A DNA stretch of 40,682 bases from Nitrospirota bacterium (GTDB lineage: Bacteria; Nitrospirota; Thermodesulfovibrionia; Thermodesulfovibrionales; UBA9159), in contig JAJYIF010000028.1 of the NCBI GenBank assembly GCA_021790195.1, positions 1-40,682 on the forward strand. Reading direction: 5' to 3'. Both the position numbers and the translations under genes were made by a program. Shown here piece by piece: positions 15,538 through 22,772 of the stretch. Positions within the stretch are counted from its first letter, which is position 1. Every line of letters begins with the position of its first letter. The notes below the pieces were generated by a model. That model ran no database searches. It had not been told where the DNA came from and saw only the letters and a list, made by a program, of their open reading frames with translations.

Positions 15538-16653
15538 CTACCAGGTATACATCACGCCGAGCGCAATGGTGTCCTGGCCCTTCTTCGTTCCGGAATCAAA
15601 GAACTCCTTGTCCGACCAGTCGTGCCTGTATTCGGGCCTCACGATAAGCGCCTTTGCGACCCTGAATTCCGGGGTCAGCGTTATCTCCTTGGCCTTCTGC
15701 GCAACGCCGGTCCTGAAGCCGTCTTTATCGTTGAAGTACTCGGCCCTGACCGTCGTGCTGAAGAAATCGCAGAAATCATACTTAACGTACCCGGCCACTC
15801 CGTACCATTTGGCGTCCGACCCGTCGGCAGCGGCCCTGCTCTGGGTCGCATAATCGCCGTTTACGACGAAGGCGAGGTCCTTTACAGGCTTCACCGTGAC
15901 CACCGTATCCGAGAGGAACCTGTTGGTGCGCACCCCGCTGCCGCTGACCACGACCTCACGCCCGTTCATAAGGTTCTCGACGAACGAGAACTGCTCGGCA
16001 GGGGTGTAGTTCACGGTGAGACCGAGGGTCTTGCTGCCGCCCACGTCTTCGCTGAAGTTGTCCCATCCGTTGACCACGTAGAAGTTCGCGCTTAGCTTAT
16101 CGCTAAATGGATAGCCGACCATCAGTCCGGTATGGGTAAAGGGGATAGAATAGTTGAAAAGAAGACCTCGCGAGTAGTTCATATCGTCCTTCGCCTCTAT
16201 AACCTCGGCGCCATGCATGGTAACGAACTTTCCGAACCGGAACTTGAGCCCTTTGCCGACGGGCGCCACGTAGTCGATGTATCCCTCGGTCAGATCAAAC
16301 GCGTCGCCCGGTTTGCCGAGTCCTGCCGCGTGGATGAACTTCGCGGTCTCGCCCGCCGAGAGTTTCAATCTGTAGCCTATCCCGCCGGTCTCCGCATCCC
16401 TGTTGAATACTATCTGCGCAAGGTCCAGGGTAAAGGCGTTGGCCTTGTGATCGAATATCCTCAGCTCGCTTTCTCCCGAGGAAGGGTCATTAAAATTATA
16501 GGTGTATCCCCCCTGAAGATAAATGCTAAGGCCGAGCATATTCTTGATGTCCAGCAGAGTCGCGCCTGCCGGCTTGGCGTCCTCCGCAGCAGCAACACCG
16601 CTCAATGAAAATAACGCTATCAACATACTAAGTGCAATTACAACCTTCCTCAT
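15538..16653 (-). CDS. Outer-membrane beta-barrel porin (bbp2/OmpL-like)
   Basis: 371 residues. It has a signal peptide cleaved near VAAAEDA and alternating beta strands such as SIYLQGGYTYNFND, IGYRLKLSAGE and LTPEFRVAKALIVRPEYRHDWSD, ending in aromatic VMYTW as outer-membrane barrels do. The segment GKGLKFRFGKFVTMHGAEVIEAKDD and the following NYSRGLLFNYSIPFTHTG are characteristic of the putative porin-2 family (PF07642). It probably lets small nitrogenous solutes into the periplasm for the APC permease next door. It lies 50 bases after HTH2 and has AGGAGG 5 bases before its ATG. Confidence 0.82.
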   Translation of the reverse strand: MRKVVIALSMLIALFSLSGVAAAEDAKPAGATLLDIKNMLGLSIYLQGGYTYNFNDPSSGESELRIFDHKANAFTLDLAQIVFNRDAETGGIGYRLKLSAGETAKFIHAAGLGKPGDAFDLTEGYIDYVAPVGKGLKFRFGKFVTMHGAEVIEAKDDMNYSRGLLFNYSIPFTHTGLMVGYPFSDKLSANFYVVNGWDNFSEDVGGSKTLGLTVNYTPAEQFSFVENLMNGREVVVSGSGVRTNRFLSDTVVTVKPVKDLAFVVNGDYATQSRAAADGSDAKWYGVAGYVKYDFCDFFSTTVRAEYFNDKDGFRTGVAQKAKEITLTPEFRVAKALIVRPEYRHDWSDKEFFDSGTKKGQDTIALGVMYTW

Positions 16654-16703
16654 TTCTTCCTCCTCAGATGTGTTTTGTCATCTCCCAAACTGCACTCTGC
16701 AAA

Positions 16704-16898
16704 TTAAACGCTTTGACGCTCGATATAAAGCAGTCTCTCCTCCTTTCTTATGCCGTATTTCCTGATCTTGTACCCCATCATCCTTTCTGTGATACCGAGC
16801 CTCCTTGCGGCCCTGGCCATAACCCAGTTGCACTCTTCCATCGCATGGAGTATCTCCTCTCTCTCCAGATCCTTGACCTTATCCCTCAATGAACCCAC
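16704..16898 (-). CDS. Stand-alone NtrC/NifA-type Fis helix-turn-helix protein (HTH2)
   Basis: 64 residues, a single HTH_8 domain: EREEILHAMEECNWVMARAARRLGITERMMGYKIRKYGI, with the recognition-helix region ITERMxGYKIxKYG the same as in HTH1. By my count 40 of 64 residues match HTH1. The start is GTG 16898, overlapped by an out-of-frame ATG at 16900; AGGAGG lies 4 bases before the GTG. It heads the porin-APC operon behind a near-consensus sigma-54 element and two palindromes. No receiver or ATPase domain is present. Likely roles are repressor or competitor of a full activator at the same sites, or a DNA-bending accessory. Confidence 0.85.
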   Translation of the reverse strand: MGSLRDKVKDLEREEILHAMEECNWVMARAARRLGITERMMGYKIRKYGIRKEERLLYIERQSV

Positions 16899-16924
16899 AT
16901 GACCTCCTGATGGAACAGGTGACT

Positions 16925-16940
16925 TGCCAAAACCGTGCCA
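16925..16940 (-). promoter_or_regulatory. Sigma-54 promoter of HTH2-porin-APC
   Basis: The minus strand reads TGGCACGGTTTTGGCA, differing from TGGCACGNNNNTTGCA at only one defined position. The predicted start is at 16914, leaving a 16-base leader containing AGGAGG. Confidence 0.82.
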
Positions 16941-16985
16941 TTCTTAAACCCGTTGATTTTGCAGAGAAGCTCCTAAAATAAACTA

Positions 16986-17018
16986 CTACACTTTTGTATT
17001 CCTGCTACCATTTTGTAT
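16986..17018. promoter_or_regulatory. Two enhancer-type palindromes upstream of HTH2
   Basis: CTACACTTTTGTAT (16986-16999) and CTACCATTTTGTAT (17005-17018) are 19 bases apart. They are centred about 79 and 98 bases upstream of the predicted sigma-54 start. Confidence 0.68.
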
Positions 17019-17053
17019 GAAGCCCTTTTTACTCATAGCTATTCAATAAAAAA

Positions 17054-17082
17054 TGACCGGAAGAACTGCTTCGGTATATAAT
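17054..17082 (+). promoter_or_regulatory. Possible sigma-70 promoter of the nitroreductase gene
   Basis: A perfect TATAAT (17077-17082) has a poor -35 (TGACCG, 17054-17059) 17 bases upstream. It lies 30 bases before the chosen GTG start. Confidence 0.4.
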
Positions 17083-17112
17083 GGATGCAAAACCCGGGAT
17101 AAGGAGGACGAC

Positions 17113-17679
17113 GTGGATCTCTTTGACGCTATAAGGACGAGGAGAAGCGTTCGCAGGTTCTCGGACAGGCCTGTGGAAGATGAAAAGCTTGAAGCTATAC
17201 TGGAGGCCGCACGGCAGGCGCCCTCCTGGGCGAATTTCCAGTGCTGGCGCTTCATTGTGGTGAGGGATCCTTTGACCAAAGAAAAGATAAGCGAGCTGTC
17301 CTACGTGGAATCTTTTTTTTCGCCCCTTGGCTACAAGTTCAATCCGGCCAAGAAGGGCCTGGCCGAGGCGCCCGTTATAATTGTGGCGTGCGCCGATCCC
17401 TCACGGTCCGGAAATATATGGTCTCAGCCCTACTACATGACGGACATGGGTATAGCGGCTCAGAACCTCATGCTTTCTGCGAGGGCCCTTGGACTCGGGA
17501 CCGTCTTTGTGGGCGTATTTGAGGAGGACAAGGTGATGGCATTGCTTGGGATACCCTCAAATATCAGGGTGGTAGGTCTTTTTCCTGTCGGATATCCCCT
17601 GGAGGAGAAGACCTCCGCTCCGTCGCGAAAACCGCTTAGTGAGATTGTCTTCCAGGAAAAATGGGAAGGGAAGCTATAG
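17113..17679 (+). CDS. Nitroreductase-family flavoprotein
   Basis: 188 residues. [48 protein letters not shown] is the FMN-binding N-terminus of the nitroreductase fold, with RRSVR contacting the phosphate. The middle holds [24 protein letters not shown], the usual core helix and strand. GTG 17113 is preferred to the upstream in-frame ATG 17053 because AAGGAGG lies 6 bases before it and the extra 20 residues are not family-like. It reduces nitro, quinone or related acceptors with NAD(P)H; the natural substrate is unknown. It is divergent from HTH2 and first of a plus-strand series. Confidence 0.9.
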   Translation: MDLFDAIRTRRSVRRFSDRPVEDEKLEAILEAARQAPSWANFQCWRFIVVRDPLTKEKISELSYVESFFSPLGYKFNPAKKGLAEAPVIIVACADPSRSGNIWSQPYYMTDMGIAAQNLMLSARALGLGTVFVGVFEEDKVMALLGIPSNIRVVGLFPVGYPLEEKTSAPSRKPLSEIVFQEKWEGKL

Positions 17680-17747
17680 GACCGTTGACCTGAACGGCTG
17701 GCTATTGCGCAAAGAGTGCAAAGAAAATTGATCTCTAGGGAAAATCT

Positions 17748-18179
17748 ATGGCGAGAATAGGGATACTCACTTGCTCCAATGCAACGCAGGATCTGGGCTG
17801 CTCTTCGGCGAGCTGTCTCGCGGATTTACGGAAGCGCGAGGGGACATTCTCGGATTATCCGAAGGACAAGCCCCTTGATCTTGTCGGTATCATCAACTGT
17901 CCGGGATGCCCTACTCTCGCCGGTGAAGACAAGCTGTTGCAGCGCATCAGGGCGCTCGCGGAATTCAGGGTCGAAGCGATCCACTTCACTTACTGCATCA
18001 AAACCCTCTGCCCTTTCAGGGAGAAATACAGGACCGCCTTGGAAAAGGCTTTTCCGGAGATAAAGATCGTCATAGGCACCCACCGGGAGCATATTACGCC
18101 CGAGGAGTTCAGACAAAGGGTAGGCAGATTGTTCGCCCAGCCTAGAAAGACAATGGTGGATCTATTAACTATCTCATAA
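17748..18179 (+). CDS. CGGC-domain (PF08821-like) cysteine-rich protein
   Basis: 143 residues. It starts MARIGILTCSNATQDLGCSSASCLADL, then has IINCPGCPTLAGEDKL and HFTYCIKTLCPFREKY. Seven or more cysteines in the NCPGCP and C-x4-CPF settings suggest metal or Fe-S binding, typical of the CGGC domain family, whose function is unsettled. The last six or seven codons (…LLTIS) and the TAA stop lie inside a dispersed repeat that recurs at 40552-40682, so the native C-terminus may have been lost or rewritten. Confidence 0.78.
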   Translation: MARIGILTCSNATQDLGCSSASCLADLRKREGTFSDYPKDKPLDLVGIINCPGCPTLAGEDKLLQRIRALAEFRVEAIHFTYCIKTLCPFREKYRTALEKAFPEIKIVIGTHREHITPEEFRQRVGRLFAQPRKTMVDLLTIS

Positions 18180-18288
18180 TAGTCTGTACTTCATAGTCGT
18201 CATTCCCGCGAAGGCGGGAATCCAGGTTGAGAAGCATGGATGCTCGACTAAGGACCTCGGGCATGACGGTCGAAAGCCAAAAGTCTGT
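18158..18288. repeat. Dispersed 131-base repeat, copy A
   Basis: It matches 40552-40682 with 3 differences (positions 18162, 18171, 18270). It contains the hairpin TTCCCGC-GAA-GGCGGGAA-like core, and CGTCATTCCCG / CGGGCATGACG as near-perfect inverted ends about 65 bases apart, the look of a REP or MITE-like non-autonomous element. The first 22 bases are the 3' end of the CGGC gene. Copy B stops at the window edge, so the true length may be greater, although nothing is visible beyond 18288 to compare. Confidence 0.9.
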
Positions 18289-18359
18289 AAATATTATTTT
18301 GAGACTGTTAATAATTCTAAATAAGGACAGATGATATTTCCGGAAGAGTATTGCAACAG

Positions 18360-18848
18360 ATGATCCGCCAATGCACTGAAAGAGATTTTGACGCAATCTA
18401 TTCGATAATCAACGATGCCGCGCAGGCATACAAGGGAGTCATACCGTCCGACCGCTGGAAGGAGCCTTATATGTCCGAGGAATACCTCAGGCACGAGCTG
18501 GACAGCGGAGTCGTTTTTTGGGGATACGAAGAAAACGGCGAATTGATCGGCGTGATGGGAATACAACATGTTCGGGATGTCGCTCTTATTCGGCACGCTT
18601 ATGTCAGGACCGTTCAAAGAAACAAGGGAATCGGAAGCAGATTGTTGTCCCACCTGAGAAAGATGACCGATCTTCCGATTCTCATCGGCACCTGGGCTGA
18701 CGCAACCTGGGCTATCCGCTTTTATGAAAAGCACGGATTTCATCTTGTCTCAGCAGAAGAGAAGAACCGTCTGCTCAAGAAGTACTGGTCGATCCCGGAG
18801 CGCCAGATAGAGACCTCAGTCGTCCTGGCGGAAGGCCGGGACCGATGA
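18360..18848 (+). CDS. GNAT-family N-acetyltransferase
   Basis: 162 residues. IRQCTERDFDAIYSIINDAAQAYKGVIP opens the fold. RTVQRNKGIGSRLLSHL supplies the acetyl-CoA pyrophosphate loop (R/Q-x-x-G-x-G/A). WAIRFYEKHGFHLV is the C-terminal motif. ATG 18360 is preferred as the family N-terminus; a TTG at 18351 adds three residues and is nearer to GGAAGAG. It transfers acetyl from acetyl-CoA to an unknown amine. Its TGA stop overlaps the ATG of the next gene, so the two are coupled. Confidence 0.88.
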   Translation: MIRQCTERDFDAIYSIINDAAQAYKGVIPSDRWKEPYMSEEYLRHELDSGVVFWGYEENGELIGVMGIQHVRDVALIRHAYVRTVQRNKGIGSRLLSHLRKMTDLPILIGTWADATWAIRFYEKHGFHLVSAEEKNRLLKKYWSIPERQIETSVVLAEGRDR

Positions 18849-19267
18849 CCATGCCTGATAATTTTGCCGAACTTGCGATCATGATGGGAGGGATATTCTC
18901 GTTGTTCGTAGCTGCCGGTCACAGCGCTTTTTACAGGCTCTTCCATTGGAGGTCCGATTTCGAAAAAATGACCATTCTGAACCGGAAAGTCCTTTACACC
19001 ATCCATGTATTCTTGACGCTATTCTTTTTCTTATTCGGCGTTGTCTCGCTTGCGTATGTCAGGGAGCTCAGCAGCGGCAGGGGACTTGGCGGAGGCATCA
19101 GCCTCTCATACGGCCTCTTCTGGCTCGCGCGTCTAATCTGGCAAATCATGTATTTCAGGCCCTCGTCGATACCCCACGACCTGAAGCTGCTGCTTTTCCA
19201 TTATTTCCTTATCGCAACGTTTATCGTGCTTTCTGCCTGTTATATCTTTCCTGTTTTGGCTGTGTGA
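18845..19267 (+). CDS. Small integral membrane protein, unknown function
   Basis: 140 residues with four hydrophobic segments (about 10-30, 48-72, 85-105 and 115-138), starting with an ATGA overlap from the acetyltransferase. Conserved-looking polar residues in membranes include His in AAGHSAFY and His in TIHVFLTLFFF. I do not recognise a family. Confidence 0.65.
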   Translation: MTMPDNFAELAIMMGGIFSLFVAAGHSAFYRLFHWRSDFEKMTILNRKVLYTIHVFLTLFFFLFGVVSLAYVRELSSGRGLGGGISLSYGLFWLARLIWQIMYFRPSSIPHDLKLLLFHYFLIATFIVLSACYIFPVLAV

Positions 19268-19398
19268 CCGGATAAAGGAAGCCCTACGCTCGTATCAGAA
19301 ACTTCTTCTCTGTCCAGCGGCAAAGCATTGTTATGGCGGCGGATCCTCTTATCGTGATAAACTGTCGGCATGGCGAATAAAGAAAGGACGGCTAGAGA

Positions 19399-20001
19399 GT
19401 GAAGGTATCGGTAATCCTCGCGCATCCCCGGGAAGGAAGCTTCAATCATGCAATCGCCGAGACGGTTGTCAGGACACTTTCACGCTGCGGCTACCAGGTT
19501 ATGTTTCACGACCTGTATAAGGAAGGCTTCGATCCCGTCCTGCCCTTCGCGGAAGTGTCGAGGGGCGCCGGACCGGACGAAGCGGTCCGGTTGCATTGCG
19601 ATGAGCTCGTGGATGCTCACGGCATTATCATCATTCATCCCAACTGGTGGGGGCAGCCGCCCGCGATCCTGAAGGGATGGGTAGACAGAGTTATGCGGCC
19701 CGGCGTCGCATACGAATTCCGCGAAGGCGACAGCGGCGAAGGCGTCCCGTATGGTCTATTGAAGGCCGAAACGGCGATTGTATTTAATACTTCAAATACT
19801 CCGGCAGAGAGGGAGCTTTCCGTCTTTGGAGACCCTCTTGAGACGATCTGGAAGAACTGCATCTTCAGGTTGTGCGGAGTAAACAATTTTTATCGCAAAA
19901 TGTTCGGCGTAATTGTCACCAGCCCTCATGAACAGAGGAAGGAGTGGCTGGAAGAGGTGGGGAAGACCGTGAAAGCGCATTTTCCTGCCGAACAGATATG
20001 A
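19399..20001 (+). CDS. NAD(P)H:quinone oxidoreductase, flavodoxin-like fold (KefF/MdaB type)
   Basis: 200 residues from GTG 19399. VSVILAHPREGSFNHAIAETVVRTL is the flavin phosphate-binding start. GIIIIHPNWWGQPPAILKGWVDRVMRPGVAYEF is the hallmark W-W-PA-LKGW-DRV segment of the quinone reductase family, and NTSNTPAERE follows. It is a cytoplasmic two-electron reductase of quinones. The ribosome binding site is weak. Its TGA overlaps the ATG of the AlkD-like gene. Confidence 0.9.
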   Translation: MKVSVILAHPREGSFNHAIAETVVRTLSRCGYQVMFHDLYKEGFDPVLPFAEVSRGAGPDEAVRLHCDELVDAHGIIIIHPNWWGQPPAILKGWVDRVMRPGVAYEFREGDSGEGVPYGLLKAETAIVFNTSNTPAERELSVFGDPLETIWKNCIFRLCGVNNFYRKMFGVIVTSPHEQRKEWLEEVGKTVKAHFPAEQI

Positions 20002-20720
20002 ATGCTATCCGCCGGCAACTGACCTCTTTCCGGAGGATGATTAAAGAAAACGCCGATCCCGAGAGGGCAGTACACGAGAAGCAGTACCTCAAGAGCCCTT
20101 TCAAATTCTTCGGAACCTCCGTGCCCTTCACCGACAAGCTGGCGAAAGACTTCAGGAAGGCGAACAGAGATGTCCGGCGCGAAGATATTGTGGAACTGGC
20201 AGAGAGGCTATGGGGTTCCGACTATCACGATGAAAAGCGGCTCGGACTGAGGGTCCTTCAGTATTATCCGGAATACCTCGACTTTGCGCTCATGCCCGTG
20301 CTTGAAAAGATGCTGGCAGCGTCGACAGGATGGGATTGTGTCGATGACATTTCCATCCACCTTGTCGGGGCCGTGCTCAGCAAAGACGCGAGGACTTACA
20401 GATACCTGCGCAGATGGAGCGCATCGGACAACTTCTGGATGAGGAGGGCAGCGCTCATCTCGCAGATCCTGCTTTTCAGAGTTGGAAGAGGAGATAAGGA
20501 CCTCTTCTTCGGGTTTGCCGAAATGATGATTTCAGAAAAAGAATTCTTCATCAGAAAGGCGATTGGCTGGGGACTTCGGGAGATGTCTAAGGCCGACCCG
20601 GAGAGTGTCGTCTCTTTTCTTCAAAGGGTAAGAAATAGGGCTTCCGGCCTCACACTCAGAGAGGCTTCGAAACTGCTCAGCGAGAAACAGAAGGCTGGGA
20701 TATTCCTTTTATCGAAATAA
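19998..20720 (+). CDS. DNA alkylation repair protein, AlkD-like (HEAT-like repeats)
   Basis: 240 residues from ATG 19998 (ATGA overlap with the quinone reductase stop); an in-frame start at 19944 would sit inside that gene. The family signature segments FFGTSVPFTDKLAKDF, LAERLWGSDYHDEKRLGLRVLQYY, WDCVDDISIHLVG and WMRRAALISQI are present, with the Trp/Asp pair in WDCVDD typical of AlkD. It removes bulky or charged alkyl adducts without base flipping in characterised members. Confidence 0.9.
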   Translation: MNAIRRQLTSFRRMIKENADPERAVHEKQYLKSPFKFFGTSVPFTDKLAKDFRKANRDVRREDIVELAERLWGSDYHDEKRLGLRVLQYYPEYLDFALMPVLEKMLAASTGWDCVDDISIHLVGAVLSKDARTYRYLRRWSASDNFWMRRAALISQILLFRVGRGDKDLFFGFAEMMISEKEFFIRKAIGWGLREMSKADPESVVSFLQRVRNRASGLTLREASKLLSEKQKAGIFLLSK

Positions 20721-20743
20721 TTATTTGAGAGATGGAGGAAATA

Positions 20744-20986
20744 GTGGAGACATTCAAAAACATGGGAGATATGTCTACAGACGAATTAAGGGCCGCACTG
20801 AAGAGGCTAAAAGACAATCTCTGCGACCTTGAGGACGTGCACTCGTTTTCATTTCAGAGGACCTCGGTCCATATCGGCGCTGAAAAGGCGCAAAACATGC
20901 AGGAGGAGTTCGAGGAAGAGTGCGGGAGATATAAGCAACAGATCGAAGAAATCGAAAAGGAGCTGAAAAACAGAGGCGGGCTCTGA
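20744..20986 (+). CDS. Small acidic coiled-coil protein, unknown function
   Basis: 80 residues from GTG 20744, chosen because GGAGG lies 5 bases upstream; ATG 20732 adds four residues but has no good ribosome binding site. The composition is Glu/Lys-rich, with heptad-like segments such as ELRAALKRLKDNLCDLED and YKQQIEEIEKELKNR, so mostly helical and probably oligomeric. No family recognised. It is in the same direction as AlkD, 23 bases after it. Confidence 0.6.
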   Translation: METFKNMGDMSTDELRAALKRLKDNLCDLEDVHSFSFQRTSVHIGAEKAQNMQEEFEEECGRYKQQIEEIEKELKNRGGL

Positions 20987-21116
20987 CTTCTTTTGTCTCA
21001 GTTAAAGAAACCTTATAGTTGCATGAACGATTGGCAACTTTGGGGCATGGAGGCAGAAGTGCTCAACGCATACAACATTAGGGTAGATTGCTAAGGACAG
21101 ATCTGGAGGAGATATT

Positions 21117-21536
21117 ATGAAAGACGCCTTATATTCGTTGCTGCCGGTGGGAGTGGTCCGCTCTTCCCTCAGGTCGCGTGATGAATGCCCGAAACAGGGA
21201 CGCGAAGGCGCGCCCGAAGCCTTTTTGGAAATTGATCCGGCTTATGCCGCAGCGCTTGACGGTCTGGAAGTCGGCCAGGAGATACTCCTTTTTACCTGGT
21301 TGCACCAAGGCAAGCGGGACCTCCTGAAGGTCCATCCGAGAGGCAACACCGCCCTGCCTCTCAAGGGCGTGTTTGCAACGAGGTCTCCGGACCGGCCAAA
21401 TCCCATAGGTCTGCACCGTGTCGAAATACTGGAGATTCAAGGGACGGCGAGCATCAGGGTCCGTCCGCTGGAGGCGCTGGACGGCACCCCGATTATCGAC
21501 ATCAAGTCTGTCCTGAGAGGAATGGAAGAGAGCTAA
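21117..21536 (+). CDS. trmO: tRNA (N6-threonylcarbamoyladenosine37-N6)-methyltransferase TrmO (TsaA/YaeB family)
   Basis: 139 residues with the diagnostic GVFATRSPDRPNPIGLHRVEI motif and the earlier PVGVVRSSLRS and ILLFTWLHQ segments. It methylates t6A37 in certain tRNAs using S-adenosylmethionine through an unusual beta-barrel fold. The length is that of the short bacterial and archaeal TrmO forms. A strong GGAGG is 8 bases before ATG. It ends 6 bases from the converging MFS gene, so no room for a separate terminator remains. Confidence 0.9.
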   Translation: MKDALYSLLPVGVVRSSLRSRDECPKQGREGAPEAFLEIDPAYAAALDGLEVGQEILLFTWLHQGKRDLLKVHPRGNTALPLKGVFATRSPDRPNPIGLHRVEILEIQGTASIRVRPLEALDGTPIIDIKSVLRGMEES

Positions 21537-21542
21537 CCCGCC

Positions 21543-22772
21543 TTACGACGAGACCGTGTCTCCCTCAATAAACTTCATGCAGAGGAAGGAAAGGAAGGCG
21601 GCGATGATGATTGCGACCGAGGTTGTCAAAAGCGAAAGCCTCAGTCCCCACATGTCCGAAAACCATCCAAGAACAGTGGGAGAGATCGCGTCTCCAAGGG
21701 CGTGTATGAAGAAGATGTTTACAGCAAAGGCCATGGCCCGCACAGACGGACCCGTTACGTTGACAATGACGGTATTCAGCGGTCCAGTGTTAAGAAACAG
21801 GAAGAACTCGGCAAAGAACATTGCCGTCATGCAATGAGACAGCGACGGCGTCATTAAGGCGTAAGCGGCGATAGGCGTGCCGAGCAGGAAGCCGCCGCCG
21901 GACACCATCAGGTATCCCTTCCGGCTCTTCCGCTGAAGCCTGTCCCCGAGCCATCCCCCGGCCAAGGTCCCGCTGATTCCGGACACCACTGTGATTGCGC
22001 CGAAGATGGTATTTGCCTTCGCCACATCAAGTCCGTGCAAGCGGTTGAGAAAGCTCGGCATCCACTGGGCCAGACCGCCGAGAGCAAAAGTCATAGCCGC
22101 CATCGCGAGAGTGTTGACGATATATGACCTGTTTCTGAAAAGCGTCGCGTATCTCTTGCCGGACCTGTTCGCATTCTGCGCGCTCCCCTCCATCGTACCG
22201 CGCACCGGCTCGCGGAGAGACCACAGAGGGAAGAAGAGGACCAGTCCCGGGACGCCCACTATAAGAAAGGCCGAGTGCCAACCGAATTCATGACCGAGAA
22301 GGCCGCCTAAGAGATACCCCAGTGCGCTCCCCACGGGTATGGCAAGAAACAGATATGAAAGGACCCTGCCCCTTCTCTCCTTAGGGAAATAATCCGCGAG
22401 GAGTCCCGGAGAGACCGTCCCGAAGCTTGCTTCTCCCACCCCTACGACCGTTCTCGCAGACAAGAGAGGCCCGTACCCCATAGCGAACCCGGCAAGGACT
22501 GTGGCGAGGCTCCAGATGGAAAGGCCTGTCGAGGCGAGCCTGACGCGGCTCATCCGGTCGCCCAGCCATCCGAAGACAGGGGCCGTCAGCATATAAAAGA
22601 TCATAAAGGCGCTCCCCAGGAAACCGAGAGCGGTATCGGACAACTGAAAGTCATGTTTGATGAGAGGGAAAACCGCGTAGAGGACCTGCCGGTCTATGTA
22701 GTTCAGCATATTGACCGCAAGAAGGAGGGCCAATGCGTAACGTCCATAGCTTATAGAATCATCTCTCTTCAC
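21543..22772 (-). CDS. Major facilitator superfamily transporter (spinster-like)
   Basis: 409 residues, about 12 membrane helices. NMLNYIDRQVLYAVFPLIKHDF and GWLGDRMSRVRLA (the loop 2-3 signature) with GVGEASFGTVSPGLLADYFPKERRGR are typical of spinster-like carriers. Its ATG overlaps the stop of the MurU-AmgK fusion (ATGA), so the two are coupled. Given NamZ and MurU-AmgK upstream, uptake or efflux of a peptidoglycan fragment such as MurNAc is a reasonable guess, not evidence of substrate. Confidence 0.88.
   Translation of the reverse strand: MKRDDSISYGRYALALLLAVNMLNYIDRQVLYAVFPLIKHDFQLSDTALGFLGSAFMIFYMLTAPVFGWLGDRMSRVRLASTGLSIWSLATVLAGFAMGYGPLLSARTVVGVGEASFGTVSPGLLADYFPKERRGRVLSYLFLAIPVGSALGYLLGGLLGHEFGWHSAFLIVGVPGLVLFFPLWSLREPVRGTMEGSAQNANRSGKRYATLFRNRSYIVNTLAMAAMTFALGGLAQWMPSFLNRLHGLDVAKANTIFGAITVVSGISGTLAGGWLGDRLQRKSRKGYLMVSGGGFLLGTPIAAYALMTPSLSHCMTAMFFAEFFLFLNTGPLNTVIVNVTGPSVRAMAFAVNIFFIHALGDAISPTVLGWFSDMWGLRLSLLTTSVAIIIAAFLSFLCMKFIEGDTVSS

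Noticed and set aside
18181-18250. CRISPR-like repeat because of the repeated palindromic block
   Set aside because: Only one copy is present at each place, with no regularly spaced spacers; it is a dispersed REP/MITE-type repeat.
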